Source of the DNA: Cryptomeria japonica
Taxonomy: Eukaryota > Streptophyta > Pinopsida > Cupressales > Cupressaceae
Length of the DNA: 64,000 bases
Reading direction: 5' to 3'
Assembly: GCF_030272615.1 (NCBI RefSeq)
Contig: NC_081410.1
Location: forward strand, 505,228,942 to 505,292,941
Shown: in pieces, positions 46,601 through 60,100 of the stretch
Layout: every line of letters starts with the position of its first letter
How positions within the stretch are numbered: the first letter of the stretch is position 1
Made by a program: the position numbers and the translations under genes
Notes under the pieces: generated by a model
Seen by the model: only the letters and a program-made list of their open reading frames with translations
The model's database searches: none
Told to the model about the DNA's origin: nothing

Positions 46601-47560
46601 GAGTTGAGGATGTGATTAAACTACAAATAGAAACTAAAACACATAAAAGAAAAAAGGGAAAGTGAGCATGTGTATGTAATGACCAATGTAAATGTCGATG
46701 ACACTATGACGGTCGAGTTTTGTTCTCCACATTATGACATCAAGTCATCAAGGACAAGATTGTAGTTGATGACGTCCAATTTTGTTCTCTTATCCACATA
46801 CGATGTCTAGTCTTGTTCAAGGTTGGGTGTGATCCTGTTTGTTTAGGCATGCTAACATCTTGTATGAGCTTTCTCTATAATTATCTAATACAAACCAATA
46901 ATCATAGATGATTCAACTACACTTGTACATTCACTTAGAATACTTATTTTCGACCAAAATGGTGATTAAGGCACATTTGAGGATTTGCCTCAATGAAATA
47001 TTCATATTAGTTTACTAGTTGATTGAAAATACACTCTAGATATATGCATTTAAACCCTAGGTGTAGGGTGTGAGTTGATACAAAAAAGATGATACAATAA
47101 TGGAGGTCATTATGTGGCCACTCCTTTGATGTTGTAGATCTTCAAATGTATGCTTTAGGTGGACATTTCTTTGTGTTCATTTTCTATTAGAGCTTGTTAA
47201 TAAATAAAAACTTTCTTACCACAAAAAGTGAATTAAGATCTTTGTGCGAAAAGAATGCATTTTAAGTTTATTAGATAAATATACGATTAAAAATAATTAA
47301 AAAATATTTGAATGTAATAAATTTTTATTAATATGAACCAAAACTGAATCCTTTTGATGAAGTTGAATCATTTGGATTATAGCATCAAGGAGGCTCTAAA
47401 TATTGTCAATCTTGACAACTAGGAAAACTTAAATAGAAGACTTGCATTAATGAATCCCATGCATTTAAGTGTCTCTCTCAATACCATTGCCAATGTCACA
47501 CTAAGGTTTTGATTGAAGAATAAAGTTATCACTTAAAGAAGGGCCCAAGTACTAAAGTGT
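43607..47560. other. AT-rich intergenic region
   Basis: No gene recognised on either strand; open frames are short and of low complexity. A (GT)n stretch is at 44457-44468 and an A-rich stretch at 46572-46598. This separates the retrotransposon cluster from XPO1. Confidence 0.45.
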
Positions 47561-48024
47561 TTTTAGTGACTCAAGAAATAAAAGCGGGGGAAAGAGAACG
47601 CGTTCAAAGGAGATAATCGATTTTTCCTATCTTTGTATAAGAAGTCGCGTATTTTTTTTGGATTTTTTGAGCATATTATTATTCGTGCTCTTTGGTTTTG
47701 GGTGAAGGAAAGACAGAGGAGGAAAATCAACACTAATAATATCAAGATTACAGAGCAAGACACGGATTTCTGAGTCAGGCGGGGAGCTACAAATTGCGAG
47801 GGAAATAACTTTTAACAGAACGCAAAGGCTTTGATTTTGTCTACGCTGTTTGGAACTTCTTTTTCGCTGGAGAATAATGCGTGTCCTACTTATTTTGGCT
47901 ATGGCTTAGGGTTTTTGTGGCATTCAAGGGTTTTGAGGTAAAGGGTTCCAGTCGAGGAAACCGATTACTTCGGCTACAGGTCCGCGCGTTTTTTTTAAGC
48001 GAAGTAGAAAAAAGAGCAAGTGCC
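47561..48024 (+). promoter_or_regulatory. XPO1 proximal promoter and 5' untranslated region (inferred)
   Basis: No clear TATA box is seen in the 460 bp before the start codon, which is common for plant housekeeping genes. The C/G content rises relative to the region to the left. The exact start of transcription cannot be read. Confidence 0.4.
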
Positions 48025-48120
48025 ATGGCGGAAAAGCTTTTGGACCTCTCGCAGCCCATTGACGTTCCTCTTCTTGATGCTACTGTTGCGGCTTTTTACG
48101 GTACTGGATCCAAAGAAGAG
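48025..48120 (+). CDS. XPO1: XPO1 exon 1 (coding part)
   Basis: 32 codons from MAEKLL to GSKEE, with donor GAG|GTGAGA. The frame is open upstream of the ATG for a while, but there is no earlier Met in it. Confidence 0.95.
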
Positions 48121-51100
48121 GTGAGATTTCGTTACTTATGGAAAAAACCGCTGTTTCTCCTTTTTCGTTAAATGAAAAAGTTGTAATTTCTACTTGTGCA
48201 AACTTTGTTTTTATGTTTTCTGGAAAAGTAACGAAGCGAAATAGCAATATGTTAGAAAGAGAAAAACACTAAACCATGTATGCTATCAACGTACTTGTTC
48301 TTTTTCTCTCAGTTTTTTTTGTTTTTGTTTTATGTTTGATTGATTTTGTTTTGGGTCTGCGAGTGCAATGTCGTGTATTTCATGGTTTTCACGGACAATG
48401 TTGTTGTGGCATTGCTTTTTTAATTCGGTTTGGCAACACTAACATGCTTTTCGATTTGCGGGAAAGTTGTAGGGTTTTTGATGTATAAACCTTAGTGAGG
48501 GTTTTTGACGCAGGTGAGTTGACACATCTTTTGATGCCGTTATTTTTGATTATCATAAATGTACTATGATATCACTGTGGCCAGAGTAAATGATGGGTGC
48601 TTGTGCTGCACTATCATCTGTATTCATCTTGGTACAAAATGAAAGCCCGTGCAATGCAATGGTTGAAGGTTTTTTTTAAAATGCATTGCTTGTGATATGT
48701 TAGTGGGACATACTTGCCGAAACATGTTAATTTGCATAGCCACAGCAAGCTTGAGATTGCGACATACACAGGTTCGGCTTTGTTAATGAAAATATTGCAA
48801 CTATGTGGTAGTTTTTGATTGTTAAATTCCTATCGCCTGGTAATCTTGCACATAGATGTTGTGACCCAGGTTATTTTTTTACATCATACGTACAATCTGT
48901 ACGCAACTTAGCCTTTGGGGCTGGTTGGATACAAGTAGCTATTCTATTTGACTCTTAACATGCCTATTGAGGATTTGAACTTAGGAGTCCACTAGAGAAG
49001 TCCTCATGATTCTACACTTAAGATTATCTCATTAGACAACTATTTGTTAAGTTTTACAGTAAATGAATTGTGCGATACTGGGTTTACTCCGTTGGAAACA
49101 ACAAATTGTTGCATGCCAGCAACTCTAGTTTAACTTGCATGGCACAATTTCTGTTGATAGGATTTGAGTCCAGTTATGGGATTTTACATGTTTGTGGAAT
49201 GGGGCTTTTAACATAGTAGCCCTCAGGATTTAGATTACTTTCCTTGTTTTCATGTTTTATGGAAGCGAAAAGATTCTGGTGGATGAGGGTATGCATTATA
49301 CCTGGAAGAGTTTATCAATATGCATGAATTCAATAGCTTAAGTCTTGTAGAGAAATCAAGGAAGGTCACTTCCAAGCATATTTAAACACAAAAAAGCTTC
49401 ATTTAATCTCGAATATGAAACTTAGAAGAAGAACAATCAGTAAGCAATAATTTCCATATATTTATAATAATAAAGAATGTATATGCGACAACTGATAGTG
49501 ATTATGTGTTTAGTATCATGAATTTATGGATTCCGATTATAGACATAGAGACTGCATAATTTTTGGTTGTAGAATGAGACACTAAGACAATGAAAAAAAT
49601 CTTTGGTTGTATGACTGTTTGTATTTCTTGATAAAATCATGAAATTTGAATTTCGCATTATCATAGATGCACGATGATACCACAATTGCAAAAGTAGGGA
49701 AAGGAACACAAAAGCCATTTATTTGGAATGAGCTAGAATTTAAATTTCCATTTTTTATCCTTTCCAATGGGTGATGTAGATTGTTCAATGTAGAAATAAT
49801 ATAATTGCAATGATTTTTATTAGGTAATTTAAGTTTTCTAATTCCAATAGATAATGTTATGTGTAGAGATTATGATATTGAAAGAAACTCATGGTAATAG
49901 TCTGCAAAAATGCTTTCTTTCAAAAGTAGTCTTTTTTCTAGGTGATTAGTGCGTGAGTATCAGCTATGCTTGTCTTTGTGATGCAAGACAAAATCAAATA
50001 GTTAGGAACTATATAAATTCAAGAAAGTGCTGTTTTTTTTCTTTATGATATCCTTAATTGGGCACTTCTCCAAGTTCCTATCTGTCTTTCTGCAAGAGAT
50101 TTTAGGAGAGCTATTCAAAAGATATGCACTAGCAAAGCAGCTGATTATCAGGATCCTTAAGCTGGATTTCTCAAAGATGGTGAGGAGGTTTTCTATGGCA
50201 GAGCTATTTGATAAGATTGTTTTCTCTGAGTTCTCCCCATATTTATCACAGCTTATCCTTTCTTGGGATACTTCTTACTTCCAGCCATAATAACTACAGG
50301 AGTATCATGGTTAGAAATACATTTTAGAAGGCTTTTTGTTGTAATGCTTAACATGAAGCTCTCTGAGAACATGGAGAGTGGTGATTTCAGAATAAAGGGA
50401 CAAGTAAGATCTCTAGAGTATCTACCATATTTTATTCTTGGGCTAATATTGAGTTGGCTATTCAACATTGTTCCAATTTTTTCTTTTGTTGTGTGGACTT
50501 TATGGTATTGAAGGTCCTTTAGATGGTTATCATTCAACTTTGGACTCACTATGGATGCTATTTATAGAATATAGTTTACAAATTGCAGTCTGTAGAGATC
50601 CCTAATAACTTACTCCTATTTAGTTGTCTCTTCTATTGGCTTATCTTTTACCCATAAGCCTCGCTCACAATTATGTCTTTATAAGGGGTATGGACCACTT
50701 TTTGTTGTGGATAGTAATTGTGGTTAGAATTTTTTTTTAAGGACATCCCTTCAAAGTTGTGCCTCTTTAAAGCAGCATTTAAATTCACAATTCTTTATGG
50801 GTCAGAGGTTTGGGCCCTAATCTGGATTGTAGTGAGGAAAAGTATTGAGAGGGTTTAGACTGTCATGCTTCAGTGTGTGATCAGTTGTAAAAAGATGGTT
50901 CTCTGGTGTATCGTCCATATCGATCTTGATTCTTAGTTGCTTGGCCATGAGAGTATTACAAACTCATCTTTACGTGATTAAGCCCCTCTTTCAGAGAGAT
51001 TCCCATTTTGTTCTTTTCTTCTCAAATTTAACTGCCTAGGCATGAACATAATTGGTATGCTGATTCTAGTTTGCTTTCTTTTGATTGATTTCCTCTCTGT

Positions 51101-54100
51101 AGATGCTTTGTGGTTGCATCTCTATTGATTGATGTCCCCTCTATAGATTTGTCTCGGATGCATCCGTGTCTTTTCTTCCCTCAAGGAAAGTTATCAGTAG
51201 AGCTGTTGAAGAGGACTTATGACGACATTACATGTAGTGCAATTGTACCTCTGCTCTGCAGCCTTTCAACCTAAAAATGGTCTTCAATGCTAAGCATTTC
51301 TTACATATCATTGATGGCACCTTAGAATCTTGTCCCATCAGTAATGAGTTTAGATGGTCATCGTATTCTATGCTGTGAGACGACATTATGTCTCTGTTCC
51401 TTGCAGGAAGTGGATAGTGAAGATTATGCTGTTGTTTCTTTTGGTTGTAGCTGTGTTGCTGACATGTGACAATATGTTTTTTCAACCTTTGCTTCACATA
51501 TTGATATAACTCAGCTTCATTGCTCCATTGGCTTTTTTTCCTTTGGTTAATTTAAATTATTCTTAGATATTGTATTCCATGGTTTTAACCATTTTCTTTT
51601 TACCTTATCTTGTTTTGTTTATTTCTTTTTGTGTTGAATTACTTAACATAGCCTCTATATGTAATAACAGATTATAATTTTTCTCTTTCTTTCTTACAAT
51701 ACAGACATTTAAAAGGGTTAAAGAAAGAAGAAAAGCTAATGGCATGTATATTTGTCATATAATGTATAATGTTTTTCAATTTTTTTTCATTAATATCATG
51801 TGATTGTTTTAAGCGCATCTCATGTATTATTCTTTTTTTGTTTGACAGAGAGCAGCAGCAGAGCGTATATTGCGAGAGCTACAAAATAATCCAGATACAT
51901 GGCTTCAAGTTGTTAGTATTTTACAAAATTCACAAAATCTGAACACAAAGTTCTTTGCGCTTCAGGTAGTCTCCTCTTAACAATTTTTTTGACATCTTTC
52001 TGTGTCTCCGGACTGATGATTGCTTATTCTGTATAAACAATGGGAATTGAATCCTCCTGTTCTGATGACATGAAAAATGTTTTATGGGCTGTAAGTTGTT
52101 TAACATGAATCTATTAATGATTCTATGCATGATTGTACTGTGTTCGAAAATAATGCGATGAGAAGCTTTTGGATAATAAATCAGAAAAAAATATTTTCAA
52201 TTCTTTGTTCCAAAATATTGCAACTCTTTTAGTTTTTCACATGTACTGTAAGCTTATGGCATACTGTATGTTAGAAAAATGCAGAGAGTTTGAGGATCTT
52301 GTTTGTTGCTTTATTAATTTCTTTAAAGTTTTTGAAATTGTTTATACATAACCAGTGTTCCACGGGCGTTGGGGACGGGGGGACGCGTTTCCGGGACGGG
52401 GGGACCAAGGGCCTAAATTTGGGGACAATGGCGGGACGACGGCGGGGGGTGGCGGGGTGGTGGTGCTCATATACTTATACATATACATATAGTACTTGAA
52501 AAACTAGTTTTGAAAAGATGTATAATAGTATAACAATATAAGAATTAGATTTCAAATGAAACTATAGGAAATACCAAGATTACTTAGATTAGTAATACTA
52601 ATTGCTAAATGCTAAATAAAATTTGACAAATGAAATTGTCAAATTGGAGATTTCTCATTTCTATCATATGAATATCGAAAAAGGAAAATGAAAATACGAA
52701 TATCTGATGCCATTGCAAAGTCTATAATAATAAAGATGATTACATGATTCATCATTACAATGAGTAGCCAAATACAAATACGTGTAGCAATAGCATTACA
52801 AAAGAGACTAGAGTCAAAGACAAAATGACAAAACTCAAAATGTAGCTAATGGAGGCCTCTAATCATCTACGAACTCCTCCTCACTGGAACTGTTGGACTC
52901 CTGAAGATCAAAGGCCCTCAAGCTCACACCAACTAGCCCTGCAACTGAAGTGGTAGTATCATCCTCATCAATCTGTGAAGGCTCCTCTGGCTCTACATCC
53001 CATCATGCCGCTGGACTCTCTTTGTACACAAGTGTCTTGCGGTCCATGAGATGCAAAGCACTGTGTACAACCACAAGCTTCTCTGCTCTCTTAGAGGTAA
53101 GTCTGTTCCTCATAAGAGAGTGGATGAAGCTATATGTAGACTAGTTCCTCTCAGCAGCTGAAGAACTGGAAACCTGGGAAAGCAGACAAATGGCTAGAGT
53201 GGTGGTCAAAGATTTCAGGCCATGACAATTTCACCACAAAAGTGGGTCCTCGTGTGCCATAGTGTCTATATCCATCTTTGCCGCATTTGAATAACCTCTA
53301 AGAGTGCAAATCTTCCCCACTCAGTGCGCATTGTGCCGGCATCTCTGGAATCAAACATCTTCTCTATGCACCTAAAGAAACCCACCTTCACCTCATCATC
53401 CTGAATCGGTGTCAGTCTACCCGGTCTAGCCTTGTACCACTTAGGATTCAAGACAAAGGCAGCCATATGCAAAGGAGTGGTAAACTTGTCCCATCTACGC
53501 TGAATGATAGGCTGGATTTGCTCATTGTAGAATGCTAAAGAGGGGTCCTTCACTCGCACAACAACCCTCATCTGGTCAAGCATAGAGTCAATGAACTCAT
53601 ACACCTCTCCAAGGTTAGGTGCATCCCCATCCCCATATCTGATCACCTGGAATACTGGAGAAATGATGGAGACAATGTATTTCGCATTAGTCCAAAACAC
53701 ATCACTCTTCACTATCTCCTTCACCCTTCTCACCTGCTCTGTCTTGGCCTCAACCCACCTATTCCACTCATTAGTCATAACCATGAGTTGCAATGCTTCT
53801 TGCAACTCAATCATTCTCTCCAAGAGAATGAAATAGGATGCATATCTAGTCTCAACTGGTTTCAAGAACTCCTTCTTCGCGAAGGTCTTGAAGAGTGCAT
53901 GTGAAGTGTGGTGGTTGCAGATAAACGTCTGCACATCTCTCGCATCTGTGACCACTCCTCTAATCCAGTCTATCTTCCCCATCTCCTTGAGTGCATTGTT
54001 CATGGCATGCACACAACATGGGGTCCACCAAATGTGTCTATAGGCTGCCTCAATGAGTCTCCCTGCTGCTCTACACACATGGGCTGCATCTATCACTACT

Positions 54101-57100
54101 TGGACCACATTTTGTGGCCCAACCTCCTCAATAGCCTCCTTGAGGACCTGAAATTGGAAATCAGCATCTTTACGATGCCCTATACAATCAACTGCTCTAA
54201 GGAAGTATGGGCCCTCTGCACATGTGACCATGACGTTGATGAGTGGACGATGGCTAATGTCCGTCCACCCATCCATAACTATGCTGCACCCTGATGCCAC
54301 CTAACATGCCTTCATCTTCTCCATCAAAATATTGATCTTGGAATAGCATTTATCCAAGATCGAGGTCCTTATTTTCGTCTCCCTTGGTGGCACATAAGAT
54401 GGTCCTCCCTTGGCCACCATAGCCATCATCTCCCTATAATAAGGAGACCGTGTAACATGAAATGGAATGCCATTGGCAAAGAAGAACTTGCCAATGGATT
54501 CATCTATCTCATCTCTCAGCTGCACATTAAACATATCAGCAATGGGGTTGCTCTGTGGTGTTTGCAACCTACGTTTCCCAACCCTGGCGGCAGTAGAAGT
54601 GGAAGTGGATGGAGATCCAAACATCATTCCTCTCGTCTGCGAAGCATGTGGCACATTCTGGTTGCCCTGAAGTGCTGCCCTAGCAGACAAAGTAGTAGGC
54701 ATCGAAATATTTGTGTCATCTGGAACCCCCCAAAGCCTGTTAAACTCAATTCTGTACTGTATATTTTTGGCTTCCTCCAAAAACTTACAATGTTTCACGC
54801 CTTTTCCTCTCCAAAACAGAAAGTGTGCATTCACCCTACTAATGCTACTGAACCATTCTGTGTCACAAATATTGCACTTCCACTTCCTTGTTTCCCCACT
54901 TGAATGTGATGTGCTTGTATTGATATTCGTGAAGCAAACTGTTTTAGAGGAGACTTAGGATCAAAATGACCCCTAGCATATGGTGCCAACAACTTTGAAG
55001 GGCAACCTGTACTAGCTGGTGTACTCGCCATAGAACTAGATTGGGCTCCAGGATCAGCCCCATGGTCACCCCCCTCATTTTCAGGTTTTTATTCTGAATC
55101 ATTCTCACTATGAGAATGGATTTCCATGTCATCTTCACTCATGCCTTGGGAGCTCATTGTGAAATTGACATTGCATTTCACAAAATAAAAATAAAAATAA
55201 AATCAGCCTAGTTTAACAATATATTTTTAAATTTTTTTTCCTATTCATCTCAAAATGAGATTTGATGTTGAATCTTGAGGACATCATTTTGCCCTCAAGC
55301 CTAGTTCAACAATATATTTTTAAATTTTTTTCCTATTCATCTCAAAATGAGATTTGATGTTGAATCTTGAGGGCAAAATGATGAATGATGCCCTCAAGAT
55401 TCAACATCAAATCTCATTTTGAGTCTTGAGATGAATAGGGAAAAAAATTCCAAAAATGACATAGAACAATGAAAATCAGAAAATCAAACAAGAAAAAGTT
55501 GAAAAACCCTACCTCGTGCTTGAAAAATCTCTCCAAAATGTAGAAGAATCTTCTTCTTCCTCTTCTTCTTCCTCTTCTTCTTGCTTCTTCTAGTTCCTAT
55601 CACTCTTGCAATCACTTTTCTCACCCCTTCAACCAGTCTTCCGATGGGGGGACGCGCCCAAAAGGGGGGGACGCGTCCCCGTGGAACACTGTACATAACC
55701 TACACACTGCGTATAAAAAGGAATGTAAGACTGAATCACTTTAATGTTTCAAATGATGTGAAAAAAATACAGCATGCTTGGGAAACAATTGCATGGAATT
55801 CATTTTAAAAAATGGCTTTTTTCTTAAATCGCTTAGGAAACTGCACCTATGCTTTAAAGAATTTCTGTTGGGGAGCAATGAGAGGGTTTGATTGGAAGGA
55901 GTTATTTCACCTTTTTCTTTGCATTTGTATAAGATTCATTGTGACACTAGTGCCATAGTCAATCTAACTATAATAGTTGAAGTTTTCAAATGTCCATATG
56001 GAAAGCAGTTGAATGCATGATAGGAAGTTTTCTTTGGGCTCAAACATATACACTATTGGAGAAGAACCTTGTTCATGTTTTAGGTATAACATCCGTATCA
56101 ATGTGATTTTTTGAAGGGAAGTATCTCAAAGGGAATATAGGTAGAGACTATTCTGTTTGATAAGAATTTCATTAGTTTTTATATATAACATCTATATTTG
56201 TGGTTTTTGAGAGGAAGTATCCCTGAAATAAATATAGTTTTTGATCATCTTAGGGAAACAATTTAATATAGTTTCTTGCACACCAGGTTACATTATTATA
56301 TTGAATACATGATTGTTCTTTTACCGAAAGCATAATTTGGGTAAAGTGGGTAAAACAATTCAAGTGCAACAGATAAATATATTTACTGCTTACATTGGAT
56401 GGTGGTAGTGCTAGGCAAAAGTTAAGCTTATTAAAGTATTTAATCTAAGTTATTGGGTTGCCTATTTTGGTCCATGTACTCGAACCGGGTTCGGGAATGC
56501 GTGGGGTTCACCTTGGGTTCGCCTTGAGCACGTACCCAAGTGTTTGGGTTCGTCTTGAGTATGTACCCAAGTGTTTGGGTTCGCTAGGTATGAACCTGGG
56601 CGTATCCAAAGGTAGTGCCAAAACATAACAAAAACACATTTTTGACCTTCTTTTGCAATTAAAAACCCTAAAAGCACCCTTTCTATTGTTGTGTTTTCGT
56701 CATGCATTGATCAATTATGAAGTAGCATACTATTACTATTAAATGTATTTAGTTTTATGATTTTGAATATTTTTCTTTAAATTGTTACATGCATGTAATA
56801 TATACATACATGTATATGTATATATATATATATATATATGTATATACATATATACGTACATGTATATATATGCATATTTTAGACACACACACACATTGGA
56901 CATAATCATTCATCTCCCATCCTCCATTGGACATCCTTTGTACTAGTGCTCAAGTTGAGGGCATACTTCAAATAGCAGCAAGATCTTGGAGAGGAGGAGG
57001 ACACGGAAGAGCCATGGCATAGGGAGCATCATGGGGAAGTATTCGTTTCTTTTTGTTCATTTCTTAGCTAGCTTCTTGTTTACTAATCTTTCTTGATATG

Positions 57101-60100
57101 TTTTGAAAGGGTTTGAGTTCATTATGTTTATGGTTGAGCATGTTATTTAGATGATCTCATATTGGTTTTCCACTAATCCCTATTTTCATTGCATCACATA
57201 TGTAGATATGTATATGTATGGACAAACCCAACCCACGAACCCAAAAGGCAATTTTTTTTTTCTTGAACCCAGGAACCGGATTCGCGTCGTCGAACCCGCT
57301 CCCGAACCCGAACTAGTAACTTAGTATTTAATTAGTTGTTAATGGTTATTTAGTGTAATAATAGTTTATTTTAGCTAGAATAGATTGTTTCTATTTTTTG
57401 CTTTAGTTTACAATTGTTTCTTATGGACACATCGTCTTGTAATTGCCTATATGTACTTCGTTATTCAATCAATCAATGATGCAATTACCATTACATGGTA
57501 TCAGAACAGATTGTTTTTTGGGCGAATTTTAAATAAAAAAATTCATGGGTTCTTCTAAACCCTTTTTTTGAAAATCGTTTAGTAGTTTCAGAGGGTTTCT
57601 TAAGTGTTTAAAAAAATCACCTGGGCTTGTTTGAAGCTAAAATTCAAAGGTTCTTATCCAAATTCGTGGGCCAATTTCTTTTGAAAATTGTGTGGATTTT
57701 TGAAAGCCGAATCCAAGATTGCGGGTTTGTATAGTACCTAATCGTGTCCCATTTTGAGGGCCTGTGAAGACATTTTCTTTTGCTTTGCACGTCACGATTC
57801 TACAAGTTGCGTCTCTGTGCCCGCATTTTTCATGCGAAGATTCGTGGGGAGTGTTTTTTGTGCTTGAAACGTGCAGTTTTTTGGTGTTCTTTCTTTTGCG
57901 AACTGCATTGGGGAAAATCTCGAATCTTTCTGCTTATTTTTTTTGCACGATCTTTTTGCTTCCTTGTGCACACGTCATTTTTTGTAGTGCGTCATGGCTG
58001 AGGTGCCATTTTTCCGCCATTACTCTGTGCTTTCTCATAATCTCCAGCGTCGTTTTCTGCAGATTTCTTGCCGAGTTGGCTGAGGCACCATTTACAATAT
58101 TGATTGTCATCAGGCGACCTAGGGGTTTCTGCATAAACAAGTGGATTTTTTTGCATTTTTTTCACTCTGTGACCTAGGGTTTCAAAAATTTCTGCTCATC
58201 TTTCTGCAATTTGGGTACCTGTGGGTTTTTTTTGCACTCAACTACCTCGGAATTTGTGCATTGGGATGGATGCCTCAGGTTTCTTGCCAAATTTTTTTGA
58301 CTGGTTTTTTGGAATAAAAATCAGTGTTTCTTCTACCCCTCGGGATTTGTGTTTGACAGTGCCTTGGGATTTGTTCTTGCATACTTTGTCAGTTTTTTGA
58401 CCTGTTTCTTAAGTTTGCAATCTTGTGTGCAAAATGGCATCACTCATAAACGCCATGTTGGAGAGCACTCAAATGTTCAATAGCCATAATTATAACACGT
58501 GGAAACAAGGCATGTTGACAATATTTGAGTATTAGTGTTTTGATTAGGTTGTTTTGGGTACTACGGCTTGACCTTCAGCAGCGGGAAAAGATCAAGACAA
58601 ATATGATGAGTGCAATCGGGAAGCCGCCATGCTCATCAAATTATCCATCACTGATGATCAGGTGCCTCAAGTGCCGTCTGGCAAGACAATTACAGAGATC
58701 TGGACTCTTTTGAAGGATCTCCTTGAAACCTTAGATAAAAGCAGAGCGTTCTTTTTGAAGAACATGCTGTTTTCCATGGTGCTGGACGATAAGATGTCTC
58801 TGCAGGAGCATCTTACGATGATCAAAGATATATGCGATCGGGTGGAGGCTTTTGGTCGCAAAATGGAGGAAGAAGAGATGGTGGTGATCATGCTCAAGAG
58901 TTTACCTCGGTCCTACGAGCATTTTATTGAAACCCTCAATATGTCTTCCACTAGTTTTGATCTGAAGTTTACTGACCTCTGCAACAAGCTTCTGCAGCAG
59001 GATAGATGGAAATAGCAGTTTGGTAGCAGCACCAGCACATCCTCCATTTGAACAAGCATTCACTACCAAAGCCTCGGATAAGGACAAGGGCAAAGGCAAG
59101 TCCTTCCAGCAGAAAGGACAAGGCAAACCTCTGGAGAATCCTAAGAAGAATATTTAGTGCAACTATTGTCATAAGTATAAAGCATTATTGTGAATAACAA
59201 TAGACCAATTTTACTTTGCTATTATGGTCAGCACAGAGAAAAGAAACAAAAGGAGGGAAGATAAGTTTGATCAAGACACTGGGGAAGAGGGTTGAGGAGA
59301 AGAGAGAAATCAAAAGAGGGCTTGGTTTGGAGAGAATTCATTTAAGGTTTTCAGGTGAAGCTTAAAGTCGGACCTTTATCACGATTAAGATTGGATCGTC
59401 ATTTCTGATAAGAATGGCCTCTTAGAATTTTCTCTTAAAAAGTTTTACAGTTACTCCTAAATTATCTTCATGGACTATGGAAAACTCATGACTAAAATGA
59501 CTGACGTGTTCACCTTGGCAAAATGAATTTCCTAACTTTCTTTGAATTTGCAAGCTGGAATATGGTTGTGAGACAATGGTATAGACATCTGCAAATCTCA
59601 TTGTTGGTGGTGCCTTGTGAAATTGGATTCACATGATAATATAGTACTTGAAATCTCTTCTGTGGGTATGACATGGCTTGCCAGCTGGAGTGCTTACTAA
59701 AGTAGCTTATGTTTCAATGAGAAATTCATTTGGTAGATATTTATCATCAATTAGGCAGTATTTGAAGAGATCACTTAACCATAAAATAGTTTTTTGTATT
59801 GGGCTTTCAATTTGTAAGTGTATGATAGAATATTTTAGAAAATATTTGGAGATAGGTATTTGATCAAACAGCTTAAAATCTGAAGCTTTGAAAATGGAAC
59901 AATTCCATTGTCACAACTGGATGGCATATTTTAAGGTGTGTCTCAGGTATCAATTGTGTTCATGTGTTAAGTTTGCAGCATCAATGGTTGGTAAATGCAA
60001 AGCTGCAGTCAGATTTATCAATAACAGATGAATTGTGTGAATATTAGGTGGTTGTTTAACAAGGCTTGAATGCAAATCATATATTAAGCACATTGGAGCC

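Larger units (their letters stand above)
52353..55691 (-). mobile_element. hAT transposon in XPO1 intron 2
   Basis: The 8-bp target duplication TACATAAC is perfect (52345-52352 and 55692-55699). Terminal inverted repeats start CAGTGTTCCACGGG on both ends and are followed by GC-rich GGGGACGCG words. The transposase gene runs on the minus strand with BED finger, hAT core and dimerisation domain. The perfect duplication and readable gene suggest moderately recent insertion; stops and a frameshift make it non-autonomous now. Confidence 0.95.

Noticed and set aside
47881-48171. Longer XPO1 N-terminus starting before 48025
   Set aside because: No ATG upstream in frame, and known XPO1 proteins begin at the MAEKLL-type start; the part after 48120 is intron.
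49524-50549. Open frames on both strands in XPO1 intron 1
   Set aside because: Short, mutually overlapping and without family motifs.
53591-54903. Plus-strand frames of up to 148 codons in the hAT element
   Set aside because: Shadows of the minus-strand transposase.
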